Below, one piece after another: positions 1-11,936 of a stretch of DNA of 64,000 nucleotides. The notes under the pieces are model-generated. The model was not told the origin of the DNA. It searched no databases and was given only the letters and a program-made list of their open reading frames with translations. The translations under genes were made by a program, and so were the position numbers. The stretch comes from Phorcus lineatus (lineage: Eukaryota; Mollusca; Gastropoda; Trochida; Trochidae): contig OV121092.1 in NCBI GenBank assembly GCA_921293015.1, positions 27,141,264 to 27,205,263 on the forward strand, in the 5' to 3' direction. Each line of letters starts with the position of its first letter. The stretch's first letter is position 1.

Positions 1-838
1 CAAACCATTAGAATAAAACATTGTCTATATAACCAAGTCTATAAAATCATTTCTACACGACCATCTAAGGTGAAACACACCATCAAGTCTATAATATCAT
101 GTCTATACGTGCATCTCAGGTGAAACACACCATCAAGTCTATAATATCATGTCTATACGTGCATCTAAGGTGAAACACACCATCAAGTCTATAACAGCAT
201 CTCTCAGCGTGCATCTAGTGTGAAACGCCATTTCTTCACGAGCATCTAAGGTCAAACAGACCATCAAGTCTACAACATCATTTCTACGCGAGCTTCTCAG
301 ACGAAACACACAATCAAATCTATAACATCATTTCTACACGAGCTTCTCAGACGAAACACACCATCAAGTCTTTAACGTCATTTCTACACGAGCTTCTCAG
401 ACGAAACACACAATCAAGTCTATAACATCATTTCTACACGAGCTTATCAGACGAAACACACAATCAAGTCTATAACATCATTTCTACACGAGCTTCTCAG
501 ACGAAACACACCATCAAGTCTTTAACATCATTTCTTCACGAGCATCTAAGGTGAAACACACCATCAAGTCTATAACATCATTTCTACACGAGATTCTCAG
601 ACGAAACACACAATCAAGTCTATAACATCATTTCTACACGAGCTTATCAGACGAAACACACCATCAAGTCTTTAACATCATTTCTACACGAGCTTCTCAG
701 ACGAAACACACAATCAAGTCTATAACATCATTTCTACACGAGCTTCTAAGACGAAACACACCATCAAGTCTTTAACATCATTTCTTCACGAGCATCTAAG
801 GTGAACCACACCATCAAGTCTATAACATCACGAGCTCA
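1..838. repeat. 50-bp satellite / tandem array
   Basis: About 16 head-to-tail copies of a 50-bp unit run from the left edge; the motif ATCAAGTCTATAACATCA recurs at 50-bp spacing (for example starts near 361, 411, 461, 511 and 561). Two unit variants alternate irregularly, one with AGCTTCTCAGACGAAAC and one with AGCATCTAAGGTGAAAC. One unit near 221-260 is about 20 bp short. The array is cut by the window edge, so its full length is unknown. Confidence 0.95.
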
Positions 839-1056
839 CAGTCACATCAATAGAATTTTATTTGTTTGAATATATATGGTGAAATGGCATTAGAGCGTCT
901 TTTTTCGTCACCCGGTGTATCTATGGTTAAAACACATAATTAAGTTTACAAGAAGAGTCAGTCCAAGCGTCTATATAGAAATTACATATATGCAACTGTC
1001 GTATTATCATTTATTACTCTCCCGTTGAAGATACCGCCGTTTGATAAATCTATAAA

Positions 1057-1131
1057 GTTATTACACATTGTGTAATAACATCGCGTGTTGATTGACGTCA
1101 CATGACGTCACAATCGTTAAACATGACGTCA
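1057..1131. promoter_or_regulatory. Hairpin plus three perfect CRE palindromes
   Basis: A 10-bp inverted repeat (GTTATTACAC, 3-nt loop, 1057-1079) is followed by three perfect TGACGTCA sites at 1093, 1103 and 1124. TGACGTCA is the CREB/ATF consensus. No gene start is visible next to it, so a regulatory role is only inferred; it may be part of a dispersed repeat, because a similar arrangement is seen at 10327-10354. Confidence 0.5.
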
Positions 1132-1211
1132 CAATGTTAGCGAGGCAACGACAATGGCTATCCTGGCGATCTGTATGATTTTTCTTTGATATAATTCAGC
1201 GAGTAATAAAT

Positions 1212-1354
1212 AAAATACTAAACTCAGTCCCGTATAATTACATTTTTATGAAACACGTGAATGGTATCGGTATCTAACTCGCTTTCGCTCGTTAAATACC
1301 AAACCATACACTCGTTTCATAAATATGTTATTAAACGGGACGTCGTTTAGTATT
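1212..1354. repeat. Imperfect inverted repeat (foldback/MITE-like)
   Basis: Two arms of about 60 bp, beginning AATACTAAAC and ending in its complement GTTTAGTATT, pair across a short centre near 1275-1290. Mismatches are scattered, as in an old foldback element. No open reading frame is present. Confidence 0.7.
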
Positions 1355-1378
1355 CTCTATATGTATAACAGCATGCCT

Positions 1379-1729
1379 TTAAAAGGGCAGTACCATGATT
1401 TTAGGCAAACATAAGACTCTCACGAAAACGAAAATGTGAACGCAATCTTCAACCAAAGTAAACGGTTCTAAAACGAACGTAACATGTCCTTTTATGGACG
1501 ATCCAACTTTGGGAATCCATTTGCCTTAAGTGATTAAAAGGTGTTCACAAGCAAAATGTGGCCGCCAAAAGTGTTCGCTTGAAACTTGATTCTTGATTCT
1601 ACGACTATGGATAACTGGTTGAGTAGTGGGGTGTTTGACTTTCTCAAGAAATGCACTTTGCTAAAACTAAATTTATTGGGGGATATTGAAGAAATCAAAT
1701 TTCAGAAAACTTTGGTAATGTCCTTTTAA
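1379..1729. mobile_element. TTAA-flanked MITE, subfamily A
   Basis: A 351-bp non-coding element bounded by TTAA at both ends, with degenerate terminal inverted repeats related to TTAAAGGGGCAGTAGCACG. Internal segments (TGATTAAAAGGTGTT, then GGCCGCCA, then TCTACGACTA and GGTTGAGTAGT) match the copy at 19654-19998 in order and the copy at 6465 in reverse orientation. A TTAA target with a TTAAAGGRR terminus is the signature described for T2-type MITEs of the Kolobok superfamily; that assignment is from family knowledge. Confidence 0.75.
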
Positions 1730-4543
1730 GAGGACCTGTATCAGTGTGGGTAGGTAAGATTGTACGTGAGTCTAACCGGTATGGTCTTTGTAGAATAAGC
1801 AACACCTTTTTTAAAATAAACTCTCTAATACCAGAAAGGTAAATCTTAATTTGACTGAAATATTTAAGGCGATTAGTTAACCTTTTATTTAAAGTGCAAA
1901 TTGAAAATGGAACTATACAACAACCTGCCCTGTTTTACTTTCAAATAGTATATAAAAACAAAGAAAAATTAAACCACCTTTTTCCTAGATTACTTGCAAG
2001 AACGATGACGTTAGGCACGAACAAATATTTACTACCAAGAAGTCATCTTTCCATAATCCATAATTCTACCAAGATCCTTATTCAAAATATTATTCAAAAC
2101 GGTCAGTAAGATTTAAATCTGAAATGAAACTTTTCAGGAATGTTCATTTCAGCCGAATGGTGTAGTCTATATAGTTAAGAAAATGACTATTTCAAGATGG
2201 GACAAAGAATGGTATGTTCAGTCAGAAACTGATGAAGTCAAGGGTCTCGCGGGATTACGGAAAGTCTCGCGAGAGTTTGGCCCAAATTAGCTGTCAGGAT
2301 TAGGACTGTAATTGCGGTCATGGTCGCTGCCCCTTAAATTATTGGCTTGTGGTTAGTGTTTCTTTTAATGAAGGCTATCGTTGGCGATTCAATGGCTGCC
2401 AAAGGACCTGTAATGTGGATGATAAGAGTATGGCTACTAATCGAGGGCTTTGACCAGACAAAAGGCTCAGGTAGCCTAAAGCAAAATATAAGAGATGTTT
2501 AGAGATCTCGACAATCGCTGGACGAGAAAAAGAATGTATGTATTTGACAAAAAAATATATTAATAACATCTTTATTGAAGAATAATTTAGATAAAAACTG
2601 TAAAACATAACCATACAAGTTTTCTACATGAAATTAATTTTCTAGTCTGTTAATGTAAAAAGACATTTTCGTTCGGAGAAAAATATCATTGACCACAAAA
2701 CCGATTTTTCATCCGGGCTTTAAATTAGATGAAGGTTTATCAAACCTATGTGGACCAGATGGCTTACCATAATGCTTTTAGAATCAGACGAGGAAGAAAT
2801 TTCAAAATCTATTTTTTTTATTTCATTCTTTTTTTAAATTTTGGTGTCAAAATAAGAGACTACGCGTCAACACAACTCTACATTAGTAATATAACATATG
2901 GCTCATGCTTCTCGGTACTTTTATACCATTACAGATTTGAATTAATATTTGTAGAAATTAAAGAGAAATAGAAACAAAAATGTGAATTTTGGGTTAAAAT
3001 ACGCCACAGCTTTTGGAAATACATTAATTCGGCAAAAGAATTTCCAACGCAGCATAAGAAAACATTAAAGATGCTGAAGTATACAATGGAAGTCCATTTT
3101 CGTCTGTGAACATGTTCATAATACATAAATGAGGTGATATGGACAAACCACAGTTCTTTCTAAAATGATATACCATATATTCTAACAATATGGAAGAAAA
3201 TGACAATATCATCACATCAGAAATAGCCTGGTATGATTTCAGCGTGTGCTTGTATCATCTGGAGAGAGATGGTAACACACTTAGCACCATGTCCATCGAC
3301 ATGCTAAGTTGTTTAGCAGTGGTATGTTCTTGTTTTTATGGAAGATCATGGTTTCAGAAAAAACATGATGTGTCTGCGTGAGCGTGTGCACGCGTGAAAG
3401 ACGCACTTGTTTCTTTTTCCAGTACTCTCATCCCTCGCTTTGTTTATCATGATCGTTCTTACCATTTATTATTCTTACAGTTATGATAATCGATTCCTAC
3501 GTTAACGATAATGTCCGCTGTAAAAAATAGACACAATTTATTATGAGATATAATAACATATATCCCAAACCTACTACTTTGAAGTTTAAAAAACCCAAAT
3601 CCTTGTGATATACTAAGAACTGACAAAAAAGTTCATCGAAATGCATATATTTTCAGAAGGACTACAATATACATTACTGGTTAATTAAAGCCTTCTGTAC
3701 TGCGCCACAATTCAAGCTTTGTATGCAACCATATGTGGACGTCTTCGTTAAGTAATGAGTCCAGAAGATTTATGATCGGACAATCAGATACAGTACGCTA
3801 AAGAGCTCGAACAGAAATGTCGACGAAATACAGCAAGGCTTGAAACATCCAGTGACCAACGAATTATGCATTACGGGGGAAGTTGGAAAAGATTTGATTT
3901 TTCCTTGCAGGACACACTGTTCACTTCTTAACAGCTTTGTAAAATGTGAGTGTTCTACATAATGCATAATTGCTGTAATATAACCTAATTTAAAAAAATA
4001 TTACTTCATGTTTTTGTACAGCCACTCGGCAAAGCTATAACACCATATTTAATGTTATTTGTTTCGTATTCAACAAAGCGCGGACAATCAAACATTAAAT
4101 CACGTGCTGTTTACGGATACCCCCGTTTCTCCGATCGTGTAACGTTATAAACACACTGAGTAACACCATTCACTTCAACTCAATTCCCAATTGACATTGG
4201 TATGAGTCAATGCCGCCATTTAAGGTTGCCACATTCGGATCCCTGAAATCAGGAACCTAAGACGACAGACATCAACATTAAACAATTTCGACCCCGCTAC
4301 CTGTAGAATCTTCCCAACCGCAGACATAATACATTTATCAATTTCCTCTCTCTCACTGCGGATATCAAAATGTCCAATTGTTGTCGTCTGCTTCAGCGCG
4401 TGCTCTCAAGTTGCAGACGATAGCGTGAGAGACCAATGGGGTCGACTTTCCGGTCACAAACACAATCAATCACTCCACGGATCTGGCAGGAGGCGAAATA
4501 TGAAGATTTAGAATCGTGTTTTATTGAGAGGTTTATTTTGAAA
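1730..4543. other. No gene recognised
   Basis: AT-rich sequence with short open frames only. A frame at 3190-3381 (+) reads protein-like and is followed by a GTATGT donor-like site at 3321, but it has no partner exon. No repeat with clear borders was identified here. Confidence 0.5.
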
Positions 4544-4690
4544 TCAAGATCCGGCGGAATCAGACCTTAAATCGGTGGTCGTGAGTTGTAAAGGGACGTA
4601 ACTCGAGAGCTCCGCTGTGCGCCCCTGCTGCGCGGAGCGATTTAAGTTTGCCGCCATTATGGTCTCTCGCCTCGACAGGTAATAAATCTA
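4544..4690. promoter_or_regulatory. CpG-richer promoter-like patch with candidate start codons
   Basis: This stretch is markedly richer in CpG than its surroundings. It carries GCCGCCATTATGG, a YY1-type site placed over an ATG on each strand. On the minus strand ATG at 4657 opens a 37-codon frame ending at 4544. On the plus strand ATG at 4659 is followed by CGACAG and GTAATA, a usable splice donor, at 4677-4684. A 5' end of a gene in either direction is possible. No downstream exon was found, so this is an inference. Confidence 0.35.
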
Positions 4691-5042
4691 ACATTAAATC
4701 CTAAATCATTCGGAGATTTGGTAGCGTTTACACAACGAGGGGATTATGGGTAATGTGTCGACTAAGCTGTCTACATAAAGCCGATTGTTTCTTAATCCAA
4801 AGGTATGTCCGGACGCTACATGCGCAAACTAACGGGGTAAATAGTTATGGAATGGACACCCACACAACGTAAGGGATAGATTTCACTGTGAAAAGTGTTT
4901 TACAAGGCAGAAAGGGAGAAAGGGATCACCAAGGGTTTGCGCTTTAGATGGTTTCCGAAAGACTATCTTCAAGAAGCCAAGTCTCTGCAGTAAAGAAATA
5001 CCAATTTAGAGGAATAAAAGTGTATATATTGGCACCAAACCA

Positions 5043-5160
5043 GGGCCTGCTTTCACAAAGCTCTAAGGTGATCGTAAGTCCATAAGGTAGCCTTAGTGCA
5101 ATTTTAAAGAATGGGAGTTAAGGTTAACCTTAGTTAATGTTGCTTTGTGAAAGCAGGCCC
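5043..5160. mobile_element. 118-bp MITE with perfect 19-bp terminal inverted repeats
   Basis: GGGCCTGCTTTCACAAAGC at 5043-5061 is repeated exactly as its reverse complement at 5142-5160. The interior is short and non-coding. A related GGGCC-ended, hairpin-like unit lies near 52266-52400. The size and structure fit a small non-autonomous DNA element. Confidence 0.8.
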
Positions 5161-6464
5161 AGGAAGTTAAATCAACAGAGGATCTGGAACTTTTGATGTT
5201 GAAAATGGTAACTGTATGGAGACACGGACATTGTTTTACTTTAAACGTCATTATTTCACAATAGCAGCTTCTCAATAACGAATCTAAGACCGTTTTTTTT
5301 GTGAAATAAAGAAATTACGCCTTTGTGAAAAAATGAAGTTGATCATCGATGCAATATGATTTGTTTCTTTCAGGAAGTAAGACTTGTCGAAATAAAATCC
5401 GTTTATATTTAGTTCTTGAACTTGGTGTGATGCCTGAATGATCAGCGAACATGATTCTACTACGGGGATATTAAAGAACCTCATTTAGGGCAATGACGGT
5501 ATTTTTCAATGCCGGGCAACACCAAGAGAATAAGACATCCAGGAGTTATGATCAGATCATCCTCTGTCACCCAGGGCTTAATGCGTCATGAATCTACACA
5601 AAATCCCTGGGGTTCTTCATAAGAAAAAACTATAAACGAAACCTTGGGTGTCCGAGGTTGTTCTTCAAATACTCGTCTGTATTAGATAAGATTTTCAAAA
5701 AAGTTTTTCCTAGTCCTTCCTTGGTAAGCCGTTAGTGTTAATTCTGGAATTTACGTGTATTTTGTATCGTAAAAACTTATTATAGGACGGAAAATGAGGT
5801 ATTCAAAGGTTAATTTTACAACTAGAACAAGTTAGAGGATTTCCCATTATACTTCCGGCATGCGCGAACAAATCCTTGAACACAGGGAGCGATGTTTGAA
5901 AGATCATTCTGCAATAAAGACAACCCTTAGAGACTATGAAGAAGACATTCCGCCAGTAATGTTCAATAAAAACGGCTACTTTGACTTAACTTTCAAACGT
6001 GGATATAGGAATACTACTAACAGTTAAACAGGACATTTTGAACGGCGGTCGTAAATGCTCGCAACGGAGTTGCAATGAGCCACGCACAGAAGGGTTTTAT
6101 GGTCTCTATGTATCTCTCAAGTGTAATAACTAAATATTGTCTTAAGCATCTCGTGCTTACAAGCTATAATGCCCTTATGATTGGCGTTTAAGGTTTAGAA
6201 TTCGAATATAAGTATGGAGATATCAAACCGTGTTTAATGGTCTATGCTCATGTTTGTATTCATAAAGGTTTAAAATTAAAGGTGATCTCTTTATATATAC
6301 GTTATTGTAAGTTTCTTTTTATGATAAGTTCATGCTTTTTCAAATTTGTCTCAGAGTTACAATGATGTACTCTTGATGACTAAAAGATACAGGTCTCTCA
6401 GGGGATAGATCGACCGTGTTCGATTTCAAGTGGCCATGTCTTTTTAGTTAGGCAAACCACACCT
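5161..6464. other. No gene recognised
   Basis: AT-rich sequence with only short frames; no repeat with clear edges and no splice-supported exon was seen. Confidence 0.5.
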
Positions 6465-6725
6465 TTAAAGGGGCAGTAGCACGTTTTTTAAAATTACATT
6501 TCAAAATTTCCCCAATAAATATATATTAATATCAAATGCATTATTTTTGTAAAGTCAAACACCTTATGGCTTAACCCGATTATGCGTAGTCGTCGAAAAA
6601 GTAGCAAATGTCAAGCAAAAACTACTAGCGGCCATTTTTGTGGGAACACCTTTAACAGTTCAGGTAGGGAATTGGATTCGCGTAGCTGATCCAAACATGT
6701 TACGTTCGTTTGAGATATTCATCTT
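6465..6725. mobile_element. TTAA MITE subfamily A, right-truncated copy
   Basis: It begins TTAAAGGGGCAGTAGCACG at 6465. Its interior matches the 1379 and 19654 copies in inverse orientation (CGTAGTCGTC, GGCCATTTTTGTG, ACATGTTACGTTCGTTT). The second terminal inverted repeat is not found, so the copy appears truncated near 6720. Confidence 0.75.
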
Positions 6726-6993
6726 TTGATGGAAACAGATAATTAGTATTGTATTTATATCTCAATATTAAAGTTATTCAGTTATTTTATTGTCGTGCTA
6801 TTTGTTAAACATGTAAGACGGAGTGAAACCCATTCTTCCCCCATAGGGTAAGCTCTTTCATAAATTCCTACACTAATATAATACGACCTCTTTTTTGGCA
6901 AAATATTGCAACTTAAAAGGACTGTCCTATCGGGGTATTCGTTGTGGAAACGAAATTCAAGCGGAGAATCCCGTTAATACATACATATATGTT

Positions 6994-7074
6994 ATATGTT
7001 ACCCTCAAAACATGTTTAACGGTGTAGTATTACAATTATACTACACCGTTAAACATGTTTTGAGGGTAACATAT
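6994..7074. repeat. Perfect 36-bp-arm hairpin with 9-nt loop
   Basis: The 36 bases at 6994-7029 are exactly reverse-complemented at 7039-7074, around a 9-nt loop (TTACAATTA). There are no mismatches, which is unusual among the decayed inverted repeats nearby. The stem is long enough to resemble a small-RNA precursor, but nothing in the sequence shows transcription; a very recent palindrome is equally possible. Confidence 0.9.
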
Positions 7075-7188
7075 TTGATGATATAGATTTGTTAGCTTGA
7101 TATAACTAAGAGCTCACTCTCGGTTAAAACATAAACACCAATGAGAAGTTAAGCCATTCATCGGCACTACGAGTGTGAAAAGCCTTGG

Positions 7189-7652
7189 TTTAGTTTAGTT
7201 TAAACATATTTTTTTCAGCAGAAAAGGATGAGGAACAAGTTATCCAACTTAGAGTACCTTCTCCTTAGTATGTACATAAATTATTTACATTTTTACAAAG
7301 AAAGATGACAGATGATTGACAAGACAGCAGTGAAAAAGTAAAGAGCTAACAAATAGTTGATATGTTGATATGCTATACAAATTTCTTTGTCTCACGTATG
7401 AACATTTGCACTGATTTAAATACATCGATATTTTGACATGGTGATAGGTCTGCACTTCCTTCTAACAAAACTTTAGGTTAACTGTAATACCTGCTAATGT
7501 ACAAATGCGCTCTACAGATGACAGTATGTTTAATCTTTGTTGTTTATACAGAGGACATTGAAACAAATAGTGATAAGTATTCTCAACAGGATTTCCACAT
7601 AAACAATTCGAATCATCCTTTATTCCAACTTTATATAAATCAAAGTTTAAAC
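7189..7652 (-). mobile_element. 5'-truncated LINE 3' end with 9-bp target duplication
   Basis: A 464-bp insertion is flanked by AAGCCTTGG at 7180-7188 and 7653-7661. On the minus strand it holds the last codons of a non-LTR reverse transcriptase, then a 3' UTR, then a simple tail (TTTAAACTAAACTAAA) rather than poly(A). The untouched repeat at 62043 gives the empty-site structure. 5' truncation with a target duplication is typical of target-primed reverse transcription. Confidence 0.85.
7462..7651 (-). pseudogene. C-terminal fragment of LINE reverse transcriptase ORF
   Basis: Reading on the minus strand from the 5' edge of the insertion gives about 62 residues ending at a TAG at 7464-7462. 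The segment contains a Cys-x-Cys-Gly ... Glu ... His ... Cys-Pro pattern (CLCGN, ENTYHYLFQCPLY), the C-terminal zinc-knuckle-like motif common to non-LTR retrotransposon polyproteins. Everything upstream (endonuclease and polymerase) is missing, so it is a dead-on-arrival copy. The clade cannot be named from this piece alone. It does not share the tail of the LINE at 12413-14578, so it represents a second family. Confidence 0.8.
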
Positions 7653-7812
7653 AAGCCTTGGTACGACATTAAAAGGCATTGTTGATTCCTATCATAAATC
7701 ATCTGTAAATGTGTGGGTATATTACCTATCCATGTAGTTTATATTCATAATGTTGTCAAATTAGAAAAATATAAGGTGTCTTTTCTCATGTCATTCTCGG
7801 AAATATAAAATG

Positions 7813-8916
7813 GAGGTTAGGACAGGCTCTTTATGTAGCAATATTTCAGCCAATGAAATACATGCTTAAGATATTTGTTGTCACCGAGGCCAATGCAATG
7901 ATTCGGTCGCTGAATAAGCCTCAAAGTTGAAAGTGAACGTTGAAATAAAGTTTAGCTTTACCCAAGCATACGGAAATATCTGAGGCTTCTTAAACGATAA
8001 CGTTTTAAACGGGGTCGATAAATGCACAAATAATTTTGATTGCCTCTAAGCAGGTCTTCTAGACGCTCGAATTAGGATAGAGGTTAGTAAACCAATTTAT
8101 GACTGTGCAACGTCTGTGGGGAGAGATTGGAGACCGCCAAGAACTAGATATCCGGTCTAACAATTTCATTGATTTAATTTCACCATTAAGTAAGAATCTG
8201 AAAATGAAGTCTATTTCAAACCTTTATATTCATTTAACGTTTTGCAACAATAGTATTGTTTTTATATTACTCAGTTTTCTGATAATAGAAATAGAAAAAA
8301 AAACACGCGATCGATATTCAGTGCAATAAAATAATCTAAAAGTATAACACCTAAAAAGAAAGCCGTATAAATCCTCTTAACTGAGGCCCTGAGATACTAT
8401 CTCATAATTATTTTGATTAAAATAGAAAATGAATTAACCAACATTAAGATTTCAATTTAGGTCTATCACAAATAAACCAACTGTAAAATTCATTGATAAT
8501 CGCCCATTTCCTAACCTTTTTGAAAAGGACAAAAAATTTGGTATATAATCAATTTGGTGAAATAGACGATTGTTCAGTAAACCTCAAAGATTAAGTGTCA
8601 ATCCTATCACATTCGAGAATCCCTTTTTTTCACCTGATTCGTATATACTGCCGTGTTTAACCGACCTGACACCAAATAGCGTCTAGCTTTAATGACAAGC
8701 TATCAACGTATTACAGCTTGGCATAGCAGACACAACATTATAGAGTTTGAATGTCACAGCTAGGCAAACGAATCAACATGACATTTAACGAAACGTCAAG
8801 TACTGAGGTTCCCAGTCGTATAGATTCCTGTTAACGACCGTCGTGGGGTCGTTTACAGAAGTTTTTAAACAATTTCTTATGAAATCTAAAAAAAACTAGG
8901 GGGTTATTGTAATCTC
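7813..8916. other. No gene recognised
   Basis: AT-rich non-coding sequence. An open frame at 8099-8329 (+) shows no recognisable motif and no splice support. Confidence 0.45.
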
Positions 8917-9294
<378 letters not shown>

Positions 9295-9737
9295 CCAAGC
9301 CTGAAATATCTAACACACATCTTACTTAAGCAAGTCGTTCCACTTAGTGAGTCTGGTATAAAGTAACACGTTAATGCTACTCTGGGGGAAGGACTGACAT
9401 GTATTAGTGTCAGACGAAATTGACATGCTATAGACCAGATTTCTCCATGATTGATACGGGTTGTAATACATACCTAGCTATGAGATATTGTACTCCCTCT
9501 TCTAGCGTTGACAGCATTAATCCCTGGGGATTTAGGCCGGTGTTTCCGCTGACAGAGAGGGAGAGGGGAAATGATTTTTATCGATAAATTATTTCATTAC
9601 CAGTTGAAGACGCCCATTAACGTCCCACTGAAAGAAATAGGGATTGCTCGCCGTCTAACATAGTTGCTCATGAAATGATATCTGATCATAACTGCATCGT
9701 GATCGTGTCAAACTACTAGTACTTAAATTATCTCCTC

Positions 9738-9790
9738 TTAAAGGGGCATGTTGAATTTAAGTTTTAGGCGACGACAAATGGATAAGTACA
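9738..9790. mobile_element. Probable left end of a TTAA MITE
   Basis: TTAAAGGGGCATG at 9738 resembles the subfamily A terminus (TTAAAGGGGCAGTAGCACG). No matching right end was found, so this is a fragment or a chance match. Confidence 0.4.
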
Positions 9791-10326
9791 TAAATGTTGT
9801 TTAGAGATAGAGTAACTTCAATTTTAAATTTTATTTATTGACCTCTTTATAACATGGTATGAATAATCTTTACATGAAAATGGTGCAAAGAAATCAGAAA
9901 TACTTATTCTGCTGATTTTAATGTCTAAACGGTTTTTGATAGTTTTTGTTGAATTTCCGGAACCCTCTCATTAGACTCATTAAGAGGGCTATTAAAACTA
10001 ATCATCATTCGTTAAAAATGATCAAGGAATCTTAAACATTGAATCCTCCAAAAATTTAATTTTGTTAGCTGGGATACTAACTACAAAGTGACTACTTAAG
10101 AAAAGGGATGCACAAGACATTTCCGAAAATCCATTTTAAAAACATGGTTTTTAAAATTATTTTAAACAACATTTGATGTTGATTCCACCTTGGTTTTTTT
10201 ATTAACCATACGTCGTTAGCTAACTGCTCCTTTCCCCTTTATTAGATGAAGTTTGAAGTTTATTGTGTACGAGATACAAAATATAGGGGTCAGAAAACGA
10301 TGCAAAAAAAAAGAATCCTAGTGACA

Positions 10327-10354
10327 TGACGTCATCGTTAATGCAATGACGTCT
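10327..10354. promoter_or_regulatory. Paired CRE-type sites
   Basis: A perfect TGACGTCA at 10327 and a TGACGTCT at 10347 flank TCGTTAA. The same order (CRE, TCGTTAA, CRE) occurs at 1103-1131. No gene start is evident alongside. Confidence 0.4.
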
Positions 10355-10476
10355 AAACAAAGTGTGGTATATCATTGTGCTGCAGTACGTCGAAAATGTC
10401 CTTTAAGTAATCGTTTGAGGTAAATTTGTTCATTTCACGAGATCTGTTAAGAATGGTGCATTTTATTTTGTTTATT

Positions 10477-10503
10477 GGTTGGAGGCCCCACCGGCCTCCA
10501 ACC
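10477..10503. repeat. Perfect 11-bp GC-rich hairpin
   Basis: GGTTGGAGGCC is followed after 5 nt by its exact complement GGCCTCCAACC. Outer bases (CTGTTAAGAATGG with CCATCTTAACAG) can extend pairing with bulges. A 70-residue minus-strand frame over it (10353-10565) is not supported as a gene. Confidence 0.7.
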
Positions 10504-10565
10504 ATCTTAACAGCTGAAATTCTCTCTACATTACAGTTGGAATTTTCAAAGGAACTTTCAACCAA

Positions 10566-11825
10566 TCATATTTAGCCTCTTTGTATTTCGGCAATACCGT
10601 AAACCAATGAACACATCTGTATCAAATTTAGAACCACGTGACCATGTGGGTATTCCAATCCGAAATAATTGGCAACCTTTAATACGGAAAACGATTGCCT
10701 CTGCAAATATCAAAATCTAAAGGGAACAGTGGTGTTTAAGAATAAAATAGACAGTACAATTCTTCATGACCGCACGTGTACTAAATTAGACGCGTAAATG
10801 TCGCATGAAAGGTTAGAAAACTCTATTCCATGTTAGTAAAATCCCCTCCTTTACAACGGCACACGCGAGAAACAAGCGGCTACAAGTCGATAAGTAGAGA
10901 ATGTCATAAAGGCGAGTCAATTTGTGGGATATCGCTTCGTGACAGACAAAGATAGAGGTAGTGAACTATGCTTTAGACTTTAATCTAATATATCTTGTAC
11001 TCGCAATCTTTGAGAGTTGAGAAACAATTAGTGATACATATGGATTTTTGAATTTGCAAAAGAGTCCAACACTTTGTGCGGTGCTGGACGCTATCAATTG
11101 TGACCTATATTCTAAAAATAGATCTATTTCCAAGGGATAAATCGGTGACTGTTGTTTAAAACAGAACTGTATAGATCTATTTTTACTGCAAGTTTGCCTG
11201 ACTATTCTATTATTTGATGCTATGAACAAATAATTGTATAACTTTTTCTAAATAAAAGATAAAATGAAGGTCTTTTGTTCTATTAATGGCCTTAACCTAC
11301 CTATTTGCTGTAATGAAAATCCTATCCTATTTGTACCCTATGATTTCGCAGTATTACCTAGCCTAACAAGGGTGCCTCCAACTTAGCCTTTTTAAAGGTT
11401 TTTCTTGTTTTGACAACGAAACTTTACGAAACTTCCTTATCCTTCGCTATCTCTCGAGGAATACTATCATTTTAGCACTTGTGTCGTAGATATAGGAAGA
11501 CATGAGACATGTACCTGAGATAAGTGTCTAAATTGCTTAAACGTGCTTTTGGAAACTGTTTGAAATTCGAAATCACATGACAGTAAAATCATACTCACCT
11601 TATGTATAAACCGCAAGAAAAATATATATTCGTAACGAATATAGTTATTAAATATTCATTGATTCAAAAGTTCTGGCTCGTTCATCAGGAATCCCCCACC
11701 TTTCCCCGAACCGTCCCCTCAAAAATACTAAAAGCCAAAAAAATACATTATCATTTACCTAAAAATCCCATGGACGCAGTCAAGAAAGGTTTTCATGTGA
11801 TGCTGAGATACATATCAGCGCGTGG
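10566..11825. other. No gene recognised
   Basis: AT-rich sequence; the open frames at 10966-11229 (-) and 11602-11901 (+) show no motif. No bounded repeat was seen. Confidence 0.4.
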
Positions 11826-11936
11826 TTTGCTAGTTCCAGCCGATGCTGACAGGTTTCAGCGTTTATCACCCCACAATGGTGTCTCCGTGGAAAAATACTA
11901 GTAGCCGTGATATAAGTGAAATACTCTTGAAAGCAA
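11826..11936 (+). mobile_element. SINE body fragment (family S1)
   Basis: The sequence TTGCTAGTTCCAGCCGATGC, CAGGTTTCA, GTGATATAAGTGAAATAC and CTCTTGAAAG matches, in order, the 3' half of the complete SINE at 51630-51939 (minus strand) and the copy at 15925-16182. The tRNA-like head and the final tail are absent. Confidence 0.7.

Larger units (their letters stand above)
7165..7812. repeat. Dispersed repeat X, interrupted by a LINE insertion
   Basis: Segments 7165-7188 and 7653-7812 together align with the uninterrupted copy at 62043-62222. Shared blocks are GAGTGTGAAAAGCCTTG, GACATTA-AAGGCA-TGTTGAT, ATCATAAATCAT-TGTAAATGTGTGG and TCATGTCATT. The middle 7189-7652 is an insertion annotated separately. 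The repeat is non-coding and its class is unknown. Confidence 0.75.

Noticed and set aside
1-838. Possible CRISPR-like array
   Set aside because: Units are contiguous 50-bp satellite copies with no distinct spacers, and the sequence is eukaryotic.
3190-3381. 63-codon frame with a GTATGT site
   Set aside because: It reads protein-like, but there is no promoter sign or partner exon; kept only as a note.
10353-10565. 70-codon minus-strand frame
   Set aside because: It spans the GC-rich hairpin, has no known motif and no splice or promoter support.
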